This document shows, in pieces, positions 26,586 through 36,258 of a stretch of 64,000 nucleotides of DNA. The notes beneath the pieces were generated by a model that did not search any database, was not told where the DNA came from, and was given only the letters and a program-made list of their open reading frames with translations. The position numbers and the translations under genes are program-made. Source of the stretch: Shewanella atlantica (GTDB lineage: Bacteria > Pseudomonadota > Gammaproteobacteria > Enterobacterales > Shewanellaceae); the NCBI RefSeq assembly GCF_003966265.1, contig NZ_RXNV01000010.1, forward strand, positions 86,822-150,821, in the 5' to 3' direction. The first letter of the stretch is position 1. Each line of letters starts with the position of its first letter.

Positions 26586-28148
26586 ATGACTCAGACTAAT
26601 CAATCAAACCAAAGCGAGATGATTGTTCATTTTGGTCACAGGGCCTTATCCCTGGAAGATGTCGTTGCGGTAGCCAAAGGCGCTAAAGCAAAATTAAAAG
26701 AAAGTCATGATTATCAGGCCTATATTCAGAAAGGGGCTAACTTCATCGACAGCCTGCTTAACGAAGAAGGAGTGGTCTATGGTGTCACAACTGGCTATGG
26801 CGACTCTTGCACGGTTACAGTGGGCCTGGATCTGGTCCATGAACTTCCCCTGCATCTGACTCGATTTCACGGCTGCGGCTTAGGTGAAATACTCTCTCCC
26901 ATGCAGGCTCGAGCCGTTATGGCTTGTCGCCTCAGTTCACTCGCGGTCGGTAAGTCTGGCGTGAGTTACGAACTACTGCAGAGAATTGAAACCTTACTTA
27001 ACCTTAATATCATTCCGGTGATCCCGGAGGAGGGGTCTGTAGGAGCCAGTGGCGACCTTACTCCCCTGTCCTATCTGGCCGCGGTGCTCGTGGGCGAGCG
27101 TGATGTTATCTATGAAGGTGTGCGTCAGCCCACTGCCGACGTTTATGCCAAACTCAACATTACCCCGTTAAGACTGCGCCCGAAAGAGGGATTAGCCCTC
27201 ATGAACGGTACCGCCGTCATGACGGCACTGGCATGTTTAGCATATGACAGAGCCCAATATCTCAGCCGCTTAGCGAGCCGCATCACCGCGATGGCATCAC
27301 TCACTCTGAAGGGAAATTCCAACCACTTCGATGATATCTTGTTCGCCGCTAAGCCTCATCCGGGACAAAACCAGATAGCCGCCTGGATCCGCGAAGATCT
27401 CAATCATCATGAGCATCCTAGAAATTCAGACAGACTTCAGGATAGATACTCTATCCGCTGCGCACCGCATATTATCGGTGTGTTACAGGATGCACTGCCT
27501 TTCATGCGTCAGTTTATCGAGACTGAGTTAAACAGTGCCAACGATAACCCTATCGTCGACGCCGAAGGGGAGCACATTCTTCATGGCGGTCACTTCTATG
27601 GCGGCCATATCGCCTTCGTCATGGATTCGATGAAAAATACCGTGGCCAATATCGCCGATCTCATCGATCGTCAGATGGCTCTGGTCATGGATCCTAAGTT
27701 CAATAACGGCCTTCCCGCTAATCTGTCGGCATCGACAGGGGCAAGACGCTCAATTAACCATGGTTTCAAAGCCGTGCAGATAGGCGTATCCGCCTGGACC
27801 GCCGAAGCACTGAAAAATACCATGCCCGCCAGCGTTTTCTCCCGCTCTACTGAGTGCCACAATCAAGATAAAGTCAGCATGGGTACCATAGCGGCCCGCG
27901 ACTGCATGCGTGTACTCCAGCTGACGGAGCAGGTTGCCGCAGCCGCGCTGTTAGCCATGACTCAGGGGATTAATTTACGGATCTCACAACAGGAGCTTTG
28001 CCACTCCTCGCTGACGCCATCCGTAGCCAAGACCCTTGAGCAAGTGAAGGCTGACTTTGAGCTACTGACAGAAGACAGACCGCTTGAGCCGGTCCTCAGG
28101 CAGACAGTAGACAAGATCCAGCATGGTTTATGGGAAGTGTGTTCATGA
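26586..28148 (+). CDS. APE aromatic amino acid ammonia lyase (MIO intact)
   Basis: A 520-residue HAL/TAL family enzyme. The MIO-forming triad is Ala154-Ser155-Gly156 within GSVGASGDLTPLSYL. VYGVTTGYG (Tyr), LMNGTAVM (Asn), RYSIRCAPHI (Arg) and NQDKVSMG are present. In APE clusters the enzyme is thought to convert tyrosine to p-coumarate as starter. There is no signal peptide, unlike the exported relative at 3126. It abuts the preceding stop with a 0-base gap. Confidence 0.92.
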   Translation: MTQTNQSNQSEMIVHFGHRALSLEDVVAVAKGAKAKLKESHDYQAYIQKGANFIDSLLNEEGVVYGVTTGYGDSCTVTVGLDLVHELPLHLTRFHGCGLGEILSPMQARAVMACRLSSLAVGKSGVSYELLQRIETLLNLNIIPVIPEEGSVGASGDLTPLSYLAAVLVGERDVIYEGVRQPTADVYAKLNITPLRLRPKEGLALMNGTAVMTALACLAYDRAQYLSRLASRITAMASLTLKGNSNHFDDILFAAKPHPGQNQIAAWIREDLNHHEHPRNSDRLQDRYSIRCAPHIIGVLQDALPFMRQFIETELNSANDNPIVDAEGEHILHGGHFYGGHIAFVMDSMKNTVANIADLIDRQMALVMDPKFNNGLPANLSASTGARRSINHGFKAVQIGVSAWTAEALKNTMPASVFSRSTECHNQDKVSMGTIAARDCMRVLQLTEQVAAAALLAMTQGINLRISQQELCHSSLTPSVAKTLEQVKADFELLTEDRPLEPVLRQTVDKIQHGLWEVCS

Positions 28149-28615
28149 CCAGGCTATCGCGCAAAGCTATCTTGACCACAGAGCTGGAGATATTGATCCC
28201 GTTTCATGATGTCGACTCCATGGGCATCACCTGGCATGGCAACTATTTGCGTTATTTTGAAATTGTCCGTTGTCAGCTATTAGATGAAATCCAATACGGC
28301 TACCGGGAGATGCAGGCCTCGGGTTACTCCTGGCCTATCGTCGATCTGCAGATAAAGTACGTTCAACCCAGCACGTTTGAGCAAAAAGTTAAGGTTATCG
28401 CCTCGCTCGTCGAATGGGAGAACCGAATCAAGATCAACTACCAGGTCAGGGATGTCGCCACCAATCAGCGGCTCACCAAGGGCTACACAATACAAGCCGC
28501 CGTTGAAACAGCAACCAACGAGCTATGCTTCGTGACGCCCGATATCTTCAGAGATAAAATTGCTCACCTGATAGAGAAAGTTACCCCGGCTATATCCGCA
28601 GGAAGCAGCCTATGA
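28145..28615 (+). CDS. APE 4HBT-type thioesterase
   Basis: A 156-residue hotdog thioesterase. The ATG at 28145 overlaps the lyase stop as ATGA and is preferred to the ATG at 28130. DVDSMGITWHGNYLRYFEIVR near residue 20 is the 4-hydroxybenzoyl-CoA thioesterase signature with catalytic Asp. It is the counterpart of ApeK and may release or proofread acyl intermediates. Confidence 0.85.
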   Translation: MTRLSRKAILTTELEILIPFHDVDSMGITWHGNYLRYFEIVRCQLLDEIQYGYREMQASGYSWPIVDLQIKYVQPSTFEQKVKVIASLVEWENRIKINYQVRDVATNQRLTKGYTIQAAVETATNELCFVTPDIFRDKIAHLIEKVTPAISAGSSL

Positions 28616-29415
28616 AGTCACTTATAAGTGCTTATAGCAGAAGGCTCGCAGCAGGCTTATTGCGGGGGCAAGGTTTTTTCGGTTTACTCCTGCTGCTGAG
28701 CCTGAGCATATTTAACAGCCATGCTACACAATCTGCTAGTTATGACACTCTTTTTGAATCGACAGCTGACAATGAACGGCTGCAGGCATTGGCTGAGCGA
28801 GTCATGATAGGTGAGAGTGCCAGTGGGAAATTCACTCAATATCGTACACTTAAGGTTCTTAAAAAGCCCTTGGTCAGCCATGGCCTGTTTATTTTTGATT
28901 ATCGACTCGGCCTGGTGTGGCAGCAGACTCACCCCTTTGAAACGACACTGATATTAAAAGATGGGGAGCTGATACAGATAGATAGCGCGGGGAGAAAGCA
29001 GGTATCACAGGCAGGTTCCAATCAGGGAGCCGCTACCATAGCGCAAACCATGCCGAAATTATTGTCGGCACTGCTTAGTGGTAACCTGAACGAGTTAAGT
29101 GAGAGTTTTAATCTGTACCTCAAGCCAAACGACTCACAAAACGGTTCACAAGAGAATAGTCAACATCCTTGGCAGCTGGGGTTAATCCCCAAAGACCCCT
29201 TACTCATTAAGGCGATACCTCAAATGGTATTAGAAGGTGAGGAGCAAGTATCGGCCCTTACCCTACTGAGCAACAATGGCGACAAGAGCAGAATTGAGTT
29301 TGAGCAGATAAGCAAGGCTCCGCTCTCTGAAGAACAGCTACTGCTGCTATCAGATAAGCAGAGTGAGACTTCTCTTGAGGTTCAGCCCGAAGCTGAGCCA
29401 GAACTTAATCCATGA
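28612..29415 (+). CDS. APE LolA-like periplasmic carrier
   Basis: A 267-residue exported protein with a hydrophobic N-terminal signal (FFGLLLLLSLSIFNSHA, about 23-40). The domain resembles outer-membrane lipoprotein carrier proteins (LolA), including GKFTQYRTLKVLKKPLVSHGLFIFD. It likely shuttles the polyene lipid across the periplasm from the MMPL exporter to the outer membrane. A Glu-rich tail follows residue 240. It overlaps both neighbours by 4 bases. Confidence 0.8.
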   Translation: MKSLISAYSRRLAAGLLRGQGFFGLLLLLSLSIFNSHATQSASYDTLFESTADNERLQALAERVMIGESASGKFTQYRTLKVLKKPLVSHGLFIFDYRLGLVWQQTHPFETTLILKDGELIQIDSAGRKQVSQAGSNQGAATIAQTMPKLLSALLSGNLNELSESFNLYLKPNDSQNGSQENSQHPWQLGLIPKDPLLIKAIPQMVLEGEEQVSALTLLSNNGDKSRIEFEQISKAPLSEEQLLLLSDKQSETSLEVQPEAEPELNP

Positions 29416-31823
29416 TAGATAAACTGGCACTCAGCTTGAGTCAATGTCCGATAAGGCTCAAATTTGCCCTCTGGGTGTTATTCCTGTGCATCACCACATT
29501 AACCGGCCTACAGCTATGGCAGGGCGGGGCCAAAATCCAAAGTGATATTCTGGCTATGCTGCCGGAGCTCAAAGAAGATCCCTTAACCGAAACCGCACTG
29601 GCGCGTGTCGAAAAGCAGCTATCAAACACTGTCTATATCGCCCTGCTCGCCGACGATGAAAGCCAGGCTGTTACTGCTGCGAAGACCTTGATGGAAAGCC
29701 TTTCATCCAGCGAACGAGGCGCATTCGTCGATATAAGAAGCGCCGATCTCAATCAGGCTCAGGCACTGAACCAGTTCTATTTTAGTCATAGATTTAACTT
29801 GTTAACCCGGACTCAGGCTCACGCCCTCTCATCAGGCAAGTTAAACGAACTGATCCAGCAGGCTCAGAGTCAGCTCTACAATGCTTTTGGCTACGCTAAC
29901 AGTGGCTTAATCGCCAATGACCCTCTGCTGCTCTATCCTGACAACCTGCAGGCTCTCGCTCCAAAACAGACACTGCAGGTGCAGCAGGGGATACTGCTGG
30001 GACAAGCCCGGCAGACAGACAAGAATTCGAACTCAACGGATCATATAGCCGCCATTGTTATGGCCAAGGGCGTGGGTAGTGCCTTTAATCCAAATACACA
30101 AGAACTACAGATGGCCGTGCTACAAGAGGCATTAGAGACGGTTAAGACCCAAAATAAGCAGATAGAGGTACTCAAAGCCGGCGCCCTGTTTCATGCCAGC
30201 GCCGCGACTAAGAGTGCCAAGAGTGAAGTCTCCACTCTGGGACTCGCCTCACTTATCGGCGTGAGTCTGCTCGTCTGGCTCGCCTTTCGTTCGATAATGC
30301 CTCTGAGCATCGCACTATTGACGATAGCCACCAGCCTGTTATCCGCGGTAGTGATGACATTGCTGATCTTCTCAGAGATTCACCTGATGACCTTAGTATT
30401 TGGTACCAGCCTGATAGGGATTGCCATCGACTATAATTTTCACTTTTATTGTGAACGACTGGCTCAAACCAACAAGAGTGCCAACGATGTCATAAGACAC
30501 ATATTCCCGGCGATCACCCTGGCACTCATTACCAGTGTACTCGCCTATTCAGGAATAGGACTGGCCCCCTTCCCCGGAATGCAGCAGGTTGCCGTTTTCT
30601 GTGCCGCCGGCCTGTTTGGCGCCTATATAACCTTAGTTTTGGCCTATCCGCTACTCGCCTCGGGGCCACTGCCTTCCGGTGAGAAGCCACTCACTATGGC
30701 AGCTGCTTACCTGACTCAATTGAATACCTTATCGAGGTCTTTAAATTTAAAAGTTGGGGTCGTGTTACTCGCCCTGTCGGTCATCATCTCAGCATTTGGC
30801 CTTTATCGACTCACCAGTGACGATGATATTCGCAATCTTCAGCAGAGTCCGCTGTCGGTATTAAATGAAGAGCAGCAGCTCAGAGGTATTCTCAGTGGTG
30901 GCACGGATAATCAATTCCTGCTCGTTAGAGCCGATACAGAAGAGTTATTGTTACAGCGACTGGAAATACTCGCCCCTAAACTTAACAATGCAGTAAAAGA
31001 TGGTTTGATTGGTAATGCTTTTAGCCTAAGTAGTTATCTTCCAAGCAGGAGTAAACAAGAGAGTAATTACCGTTTACAGGGCCATATATACCAACAAGAT
31101 TTAACCCGGGTCATTGTAAGCCTTGGGCTCGATGACTCACTAAACTCTGACTTAGCCTTGGCTTATCAGAAGGCGAAAGGAAGCTATATAGATGCAGGTT
31201 CCTTTATCGGTTCCGATGCAGGAAAACTGTTTAAGCCGCTATGGATAGCCCCAACATCACAGCAAGATGAATACGGTGCCATCGTGTTGCTTGGCGGAAT
31301 AACCGATATAGACAAATTAGAAAATTTCTTCACCGGGCAGCCCTATGTTCAGTTGGTGGATAAAGTCGGTGACATCTCAGGCATCATGGGCCAATACCGG
31401 GAATTAACCCTGTGGCTACTTGCCATCGCCATGGTCATGGCGGCCATCATGTTCAGCACCCGTTTCACGTTTAAACTGGCCGCTCTCGTCGTCGCCGTGC
31501 CAGCCCTTTCTGCGATATTGAGCCTCTCACTGCTTGGACTGATTGGGGCTCCCCTGACACTATTTCATGCCCTGGCCCTTATTCTCGTTTTTGGTATCGG
31601 GGTCGATTACAGCTTGTTTTTTGCCGAATCGAAACAGCAGAGCCGTGGCGTGATGATGGCGGTCTTTATGTCTGCCTGTTCGACCATTCTAGCCTTCGGT
31701 TTGCTGGCATTCAGCAGTACGCCGGCCATACATAGCTTTGGGCTGACACTCCTGCTGGGGATTGGCTTCACCTTTGCCCTATCCCCCTTTATTCAAACTT
31801 TCACAAGGACTTTTAAGTGATGC
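29412..31823 (+). CDS. APE RND/MMPL-type exporter
   Basis: An integral membrane protein of about 802 residues. It has one N-terminal helix, a large periplasmic loop (about 40-265), a five-helix MMPL block (LASLIGVSLLVWLAF onward, with FGTSLIGIAIDYNFHFY), a second periplasmic loop and a second block with LVFGIGVDYSLFF. The Asp in the two IGIAIDY/GIGVDY motifs is the usual proton-relay site. It is probably the transporter that extracts the aryl-polyene lipid from the inner membrane for LolA-like delivery. The reading frame ends with TGA at 31818-31820. Confidence 0.85.
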
Positions 31824-33082
31824 ATGCCTCTTCGCCGACGCCAGAGACTCTGACTGATATTGATGTAGTTATCATAGGTGCAGGACCATCGGGTAGCATA
31901 GCCGGCAGTCTTCTTCACCAACAAGGTAAGCGAGTTATTGTCATCGAAAAGCAGCAGTTTCCACGCTTTTCCATCGGTGAGAGTCTACTGCCTTGCTGTA
32001 TGCAATGGCTCGATGAGGCAAACATGCTCGAAGCCGTCAATCAGGCAGGTTTTCAGTTCAAGAACGGCGCCGCTTTCCGTTATAAAAATCAATACACAGA
32101 TTTCGATTTTAGCGAAAAATTCACACCGGGACCGGGGACAACCTTTCAGGTCGAACGCGCCGGCTTCGATAAACTCCTTGCAGATACGGCTGCCAAACAG
32201 GGCGTTGAGATCCGCTACGGCGAAACGGTTACAGCAGTCGACCTGACCGGCAAGCCTAAGCTAACGGTAATTGATGCCAACGGAGAGACGTACCTTATAG
32301 AGGCTGAGTATCTTTTGGATGCCAGTGGGTTTGGTCGTGTTCTGCCTAAGTTACTCGAACTGGAAAAACCTTCTAACCTGGCCAACCGTAGTGCCATATT
32401 TACCCACATCCGGGATAACATTGATGATAAAAAGGTCGATAACAGGCCCTTTGACCGTGATAAAATATTGATCAGCGTTCACCCCGAAAACAAGGATATC
32501 TGGTTTTGGCTGATCCCGTTAGGCCCCGACAGATGCTCTCTAGGCGTCGTCGGCGAACCACACCTTCTGGGTGGCTCAGAGCTTAGCCTGGAAGGGCTAT
32601 TGATGGATATGGTCAATCAGGAACCTGGCCTGAAAAGGCTATTGGCCGACGCCGAAATTCTGCGTGAGTGTGCGGTACTAAAAGGCTACTCCGCCAATGT
32701 CAGCACCTTGGCCACCAACAAGTTTGCCCTGTTGGGCAATGCCGGCGAATTCCTCGATCCAGTTTTCTCCTCAGGCGTTACTATCGCTATGCAATCAGCC
32801 TCAATGGCAACTGACTGTTTAGTAAGACAACTCAATGGAGAAAATATTGATTGGCAGAGTGAGTACGCAAAGCCCTTGATGCGTGGAGTTGATACCTTCC
32901 GCACCTATGTTGAGGCTTGGTATGATGGTCGCTTCCAGGACGTGATCTTCTATGATGCCCCGGATAACAAGATCAAACAGATGGTCTGTTCAATTCTGGC
33001 GGGCTATGCATGGGATGAAGCCAACCCCTTAGTAGCCGAATCAGAGAAAAGGCTCAACCTAATCGTTGAGCTATGTCGCTAA
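31820..33082 (+). CDS. APE FAD-dependent oxidoreductase/halogenase-like protein
   Basis: A 420-residue flavoprotein. The start at ATG 31820 overlaps the exporter stop (TGATG). The Rossmann motif VIIGAGPSGSIAGS lies near residue 15, GESLLP near 53, and the flavin motif GNAGEFLDPVFSSG near 310. At about 228-233 it reads WFWLIP, an exact match to the WxWxIP signature of flavin-dependent halogenases. APE and xanthomonadin clusters commonly carry such halogenase-like proteins; whether this one halogenates, hydroxylates or does neither is open. Confidence 0.8.
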   Translation: MHASSPTPETLTDIDVVIIGAGPSGSIAGSLLHQQGKRVIVIEKQQFPRFSIGESLLPCCMQWLDEANMLEAVNQAGFQFKNGAAFRYKNQYTDFDFSEKFTPGPGTTFQVERAGFDKLLADTAAKQGVEIRYGETVTAVDLTGKPKLTVIDANGETYLIEAEYLLDASGFGRVLPKLLELEKPSNLANRSAIFTHIRDNIDDKKVDNRPFDRDKILISVHPENKDIWFWLIPLGPDRCSLGVVGEPHLLGGSELSLEGLLMDMVNQEPGLKRLLADAEILRECAVLKGYSANVSTLATNKFALLGNAGEFLDPVFSSGVTIAMQSASMATDCLVRQLNGENIDWQSEYAKPLMRGVDTFRTYVEAWYDGRFQDVIFYDAPDNKIKQMVCSILAGYAWDEANPLVAESEKRLNLIVELCR

Positions 33083-33110
33083 ACGCTGTGATTGAAGTAG
33101 AGAGTACACT

Positions 33111-33743
33111 ATGGCCCAATTTCACCACTCCATGACTGACAGCGTCAAGCGTCACACAGGGATCTGCGTTTTTATCTGTCTGGCGCTGCTTGTCAGCGGC
33201 TGCAGCCAGACCTTGCAACGACAAACCTGCGTAGATCTGGCCAAAGATGCAACCTACTGCCTTGCTCCCATTCCCGCGAACAGTCAGATACGTTCAGCGA
33301 CCCAGCAGGTCGCCATTAACGTGAATGATTCCCGCCATGAACTCCTGAGTCAATTAGAGCTGGACAGAGACAAGCTGACACTGGTCGGTTTAGCTCCATT
33401 AGGACAAGCCCTGTTTACCTTGGTCTTCGATGGCGTGAGTCTGAATAGCCAACAAAGTATGCTGTTAGGTGATGAATTTAAAGCCGAGTACCTGCTTGCG
33501 CTCATCCAGCTGATATACTGGCCGGAGGAAGATGTAAATGCGCATTTACAAGGTGCAACACTAACATCTCCCGAGTGTGATGCGCCGAGATGCCGAAGAA
33601 TATATGCTACGACGAATGACACTAAAGAAAATCAGCAAGAGAGCATCTTGAAGATTAGTTTTAATAACAGAGATCCATGGAAGGCAGAGGTCGAATTAGC
33701 GATCCCTCAAGCCAGGTTTGAACTTAAAATAACCCCGATTTGA
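33111..33743 (+). CDS. APE DUF3261 lipoprotein
   Basis: A 210-residue lipoprotein with signal and lipobox LLVSGC (Cys31). DUF3261 proteins recur in APE clusters beside the LolA-like carrier and exporter, and could act as the outer-membrane receptor (LolB-like role, inferred). GTAGAGAG precedes the ATG. It starts 28 bases after the flavoprotein gene. Confidence 0.72.
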   Translation: MAQFHHSMTDSVKRHTGICVFICLALLVSGCSQTLQRQTCVDLAKDATYCLAPIPANSQIRSATQQVAINVNDSRHELLSQLELDRDKLTLVGLAPLGQALFTLVFDGVSLNSQQSMLLGDEFKAEYLLALIQLIYWPEEDVNAHLQGATLTSPECDAPRCRRIYATTNDTKENQQESILKISFNNRDPWKAEVELAIPQARFELKITPI

Positions 33744-33810
33744 GTTCGTACAATTGCCCTACACTGGCATTATCACCCTGATTATACAACATTAGTTAGA
33801 TGAAAATATA

Positions 33811-35004
33811 ATGACTAAAATAGCCATCTCACATATAGGACTTTGCACTCCGTTAGGCCAGAGTCCGGAACAGGTATTAGCCCGACTGGTAAAAGGCGAT
33901 ACCGACGCTATGAAACTTCGAGGCGATCTGATCCCACAGAGCAATGCCTTAGTGGGAGAGGTCAGCCAGCCGCTACCTGAACTGCCAGACTCTCTTATGC
34001 AGTTCAGCACCCGCAATAATCAGTTGTTACTCTGCGCCGCACAGCAGATTACCGACAGCGTCGCACAGGCTCGAGAGCAATACGGTCCCGAACGTATCGG
34101 GATAGTATTAGGCACCAGTACTTCGGGGATAGCTCAGGGTGAGGAAGCATTAAAACATAGAAGCGAACAAGGTCTGCTCCCCCCAAGTTATCAATATTCC
34201 CAGCAGGAGCTCGGTGATGGCAGCGATTTTTTACGCCACCTCTTTAAGACCTGCGGACCTTGTTATACCGTTTCCACCGCCTGCTCCTCCAGTGCCAAGG
34301 TATTTGCCAGTGCCCGGCGATTATTACAGGCAGACCTATGTGATCTGGTCATAATCGGCGGTAGCGACAGCCTTTGCAGACTAACGCTCAATGGTTTTAA
34401 CTCGTTAGAATCCGTTTCAAAGGGCCAGTGTCAGCCTTTTAGCGCCGATAGAGATGGGATCAATATTGGTGAAGGGGCGGCATTGTTTACTCTCGAGAAA
34501 GGCGATGCGGAAATCATGTTAGCAGGCATCGGCGAGTCCAGCGATGCTCATCATATTTCTGCACCTCACCCCGAGGGCCATGGAGCCATATCGGCGATAA
34601 ACGCAGCCATCGTTGATGCAGGGATAAGTGCGGATAAGATCGATTATATCAACCTACATGGCACCGCTACCCGCAAAAACGATGCGATGGAGAGTCGTGC
34701 CCTGCAACAAGTGTTTGGCAACAACATCCCCCCATGCAATTCAACTAAGCCTCTGACCGGGCATACCTTAGGTGCTGCCGGCGCCATCGAGGCGGCATTT
34801 TGCTATCTGCTGCTTAGCTCGCTCAATACCACACAGGCTCTCCCGCCACAGGTTTGGGATGGCAAACAAGATCCTGACGATCCCGGCTTACCTTTGGTCA
34901 ACAAAGGACAAACTGCAGATCTTCACTATATAATGAGTAACTCATTTGCCTTTGGCGGCAGTAATGCCAGCCTGATATTTTGCCGCAAAGAAGCACTATC
35001 ATGA
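33811..35004 (+). CDS. APE beta-ketoacyl-ACP synthase 1
   Basis: A 397-residue FabF-type ketosynthase. Cys in VSTACSSSAKVF near residue 160, His in NLHGTATRKNDAME near 285 and His in STKPLTGHTLGAAGA near 318 complete the Cys-His-His triad. It is the probable elongating partner of the chain-length factor at 20588 (counterpart of ApeO). It overlaps the next start as ATGA. Confidence 0.9.
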   Translation: MTKIAISHIGLCTPLGQSPEQVLARLVKGDTDAMKLRGDLIPQSNALVGEVSQPLPELPDSLMQFSTRNNQLLLCAAQQITDSVAQAREQYGPERIGIVLGTSTSGIAQGEEALKHRSEQGLLPPSYQYSQQELGDGSDFLRHLFKTCGPCYTVSTACSSSAKVFASARRLLQADLCDLVIIGGSDSLCRLTLNGFNSLESVSKGQCQPFSADRDGINIGEGAALFTLEKGDAEIMLAGIGESSDAHHISAPHPEGHGAISAINAAIVDAGISADKIDYINLHGTATRKNDAMESRALQQVFGNNIPPCNSTKPLTGHTLGAAGAIEAAFCYLLLSSLNTTQALPPQVWDGKQDPDDPGLPLVNKGQTADLHYIMSNSFAFGGSNASLIFCRKEALS

Positions 35005-35489
35005 CCCAAGAATTCCATTTACCCGAGCCACTGTCTCAATTGCCCGTTGCCGAGGTTGTGCCCCATAGAGCCCCAATGATCTTAATCGATACTCTGGTGG
35101 AGCATGGGCCCGATACTCTGTTAACTCAGACCAATATTACCAAGCAGAGCCCCTACTTCGAAACCGCGACTGATGCCGTACCCAATTACGTCGGCATCGA
35201 ATATATGGCGCAGAGTATTGCTGCACTTGCCGGAGTTGAGGCCAAGGTGCGTGGCGAGGATATCCGGGTGGGATTTCTCTTAGGGAGTCGAAAGTTAAAG
35301 ATGCACCGACCAAATTATAAATTGGGTGAGAGCTATCAGACCAGAGTGACCCGCCTGTATCAGGAAGAGTCCGGGCTGGCCGTTTTCGATTGTCAGGTAT
35401 TTCATGGAGATACCTTAGTTGCCGAGGCGAATGTGAATGTCTTTCAACCTCAGGATGCCCTCGCCTATATTTCAGAGAGCCAAGGATAA
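35001..35489 (+). CDS. APE 3-hydroxyacyl-ACP dehydratase (ApeP-like)
   Basis: A 162-residue hotdog protein; the ATG at 35001 overlaps the ketosynthase stop and is preferred to the upstream ATG at 34980. It shows VVPHRAPMILIDTL near residue 22 and GIEYMAQSIAAL near 70, where dehydratase catalytic residues are expected. It works together with or in alternation to the FabZ-like protein at 24505. Confidence 0.83.
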   Translation: MTQEFHLPEPLSQLPVAEVVPHRAPMILIDTLVEHGPDTLLTQTNITKQSPYFETATDAVPNYVGIEYMAQSIAALAGVEAKVRGEDIRVGFLLGSRKLKMHRPNYKLGESYQTRVTRLYQEESGLAVFDCQVFHGDTLVAEANVNVFQPQDALAYISESQG

Positions 35490-35495
35490 AGCGTA

Positions 35496-36221
35496 ATGAA
35501 CAGACGGATATTAGTGACAGGCTCCAGCAGAGGAATTGGTAAGGCGATAGCATTACAACTCGCTGAGGCCGGATATGATATTGCCCTGCACTTTCACAGC
35601 AACCACGAAGCGGCTGAGCTAACGAAGCAGGAGCTACTCGAACATGGTGTTAAGGTCTCCTCTTTGCAGTTTGATATTGCCGATCGTGCAGGGGTGAAAG
35701 CCAGTATTGAAACTGATATTGAGCAGCACGGTGCCTATTACGGTGTGGTGCTCAACGCAGGAATTAATTGCGATACCGCATTCCCGGCCATGACAGAGAA
35801 TGAATGGGACAGCGTCGTTCACACTAATTTAGATGGGTTCTATAACGTCATTCACCCAACGGTTATGCCGATGATCCAGACCCGTCTTGGCGGCAGAATT
35901 ATCACCATGGCCTCAGTCTCCGGCATTGCAGGCAACCGGGGGCAGGTTAATTATAGCGCCTCTAAAGCGGGGATTATCGGGGCGACTAAGGCACTGTCAC
36001 TTGAGTTAGCGAAACGCAAAATCACCGTTAACTGTATCGCACCCGGGCTAATAGAGACCGACATGGTAGCGGATATCCCCAAGGATATGGTCAAAGAGAT
36101 CGTTCCAATGCGCCGCATGGGTAAACCCTCCGAAATTGCAGGTCTGACTAAATTTCTGATGTCAGAGGATGCCGCTTACATCACCAGACAAGTGATCTCG
36201 GTAAACGGAGGCATGATCTGA
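35496..36221 (+). CDS. APE 3-oxoacyl-ACP reductase (FabG-like)
   Basis: A 241-residue short-chain dehydrogenase. The cofactor motif TGSSRGIGKAIA (residues 7-18) and active site Ser-Tyr-Lys (VSGIAG...YSASKAG near 138-158) are complete. It reduces the beta-keto group during polyene chain building (counterpart of ApeQ). It lies 6 bases after the dehydratase gene, with AAGGA inside that gap region. Confidence 0.9.
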   Translation: MNRRILVTGSSRGIGKAIALQLAEAGYDIALHFHSNHEAAELTKQELLEHGVKVSSLQFDIADRAGVKASIETDIEQHGAYYGVVLNAGINCDTAFPAMTENEWDSVVHTNLDGFYNVIHPTVMPMIQTRLGGRIITMASVSGIAGNRGQVNYSASKAGIIGATKALSLELAKRKITVNCIAPGLIETDMVADIPKDMVKEIVPMRRMGKPSEIAGLTKFLMSEDAAYITRQVISVNGGMI

Positions 36222-36258
36222 TGGAATGTAAACAGGGATTAAACGGAGATTTAAACCA

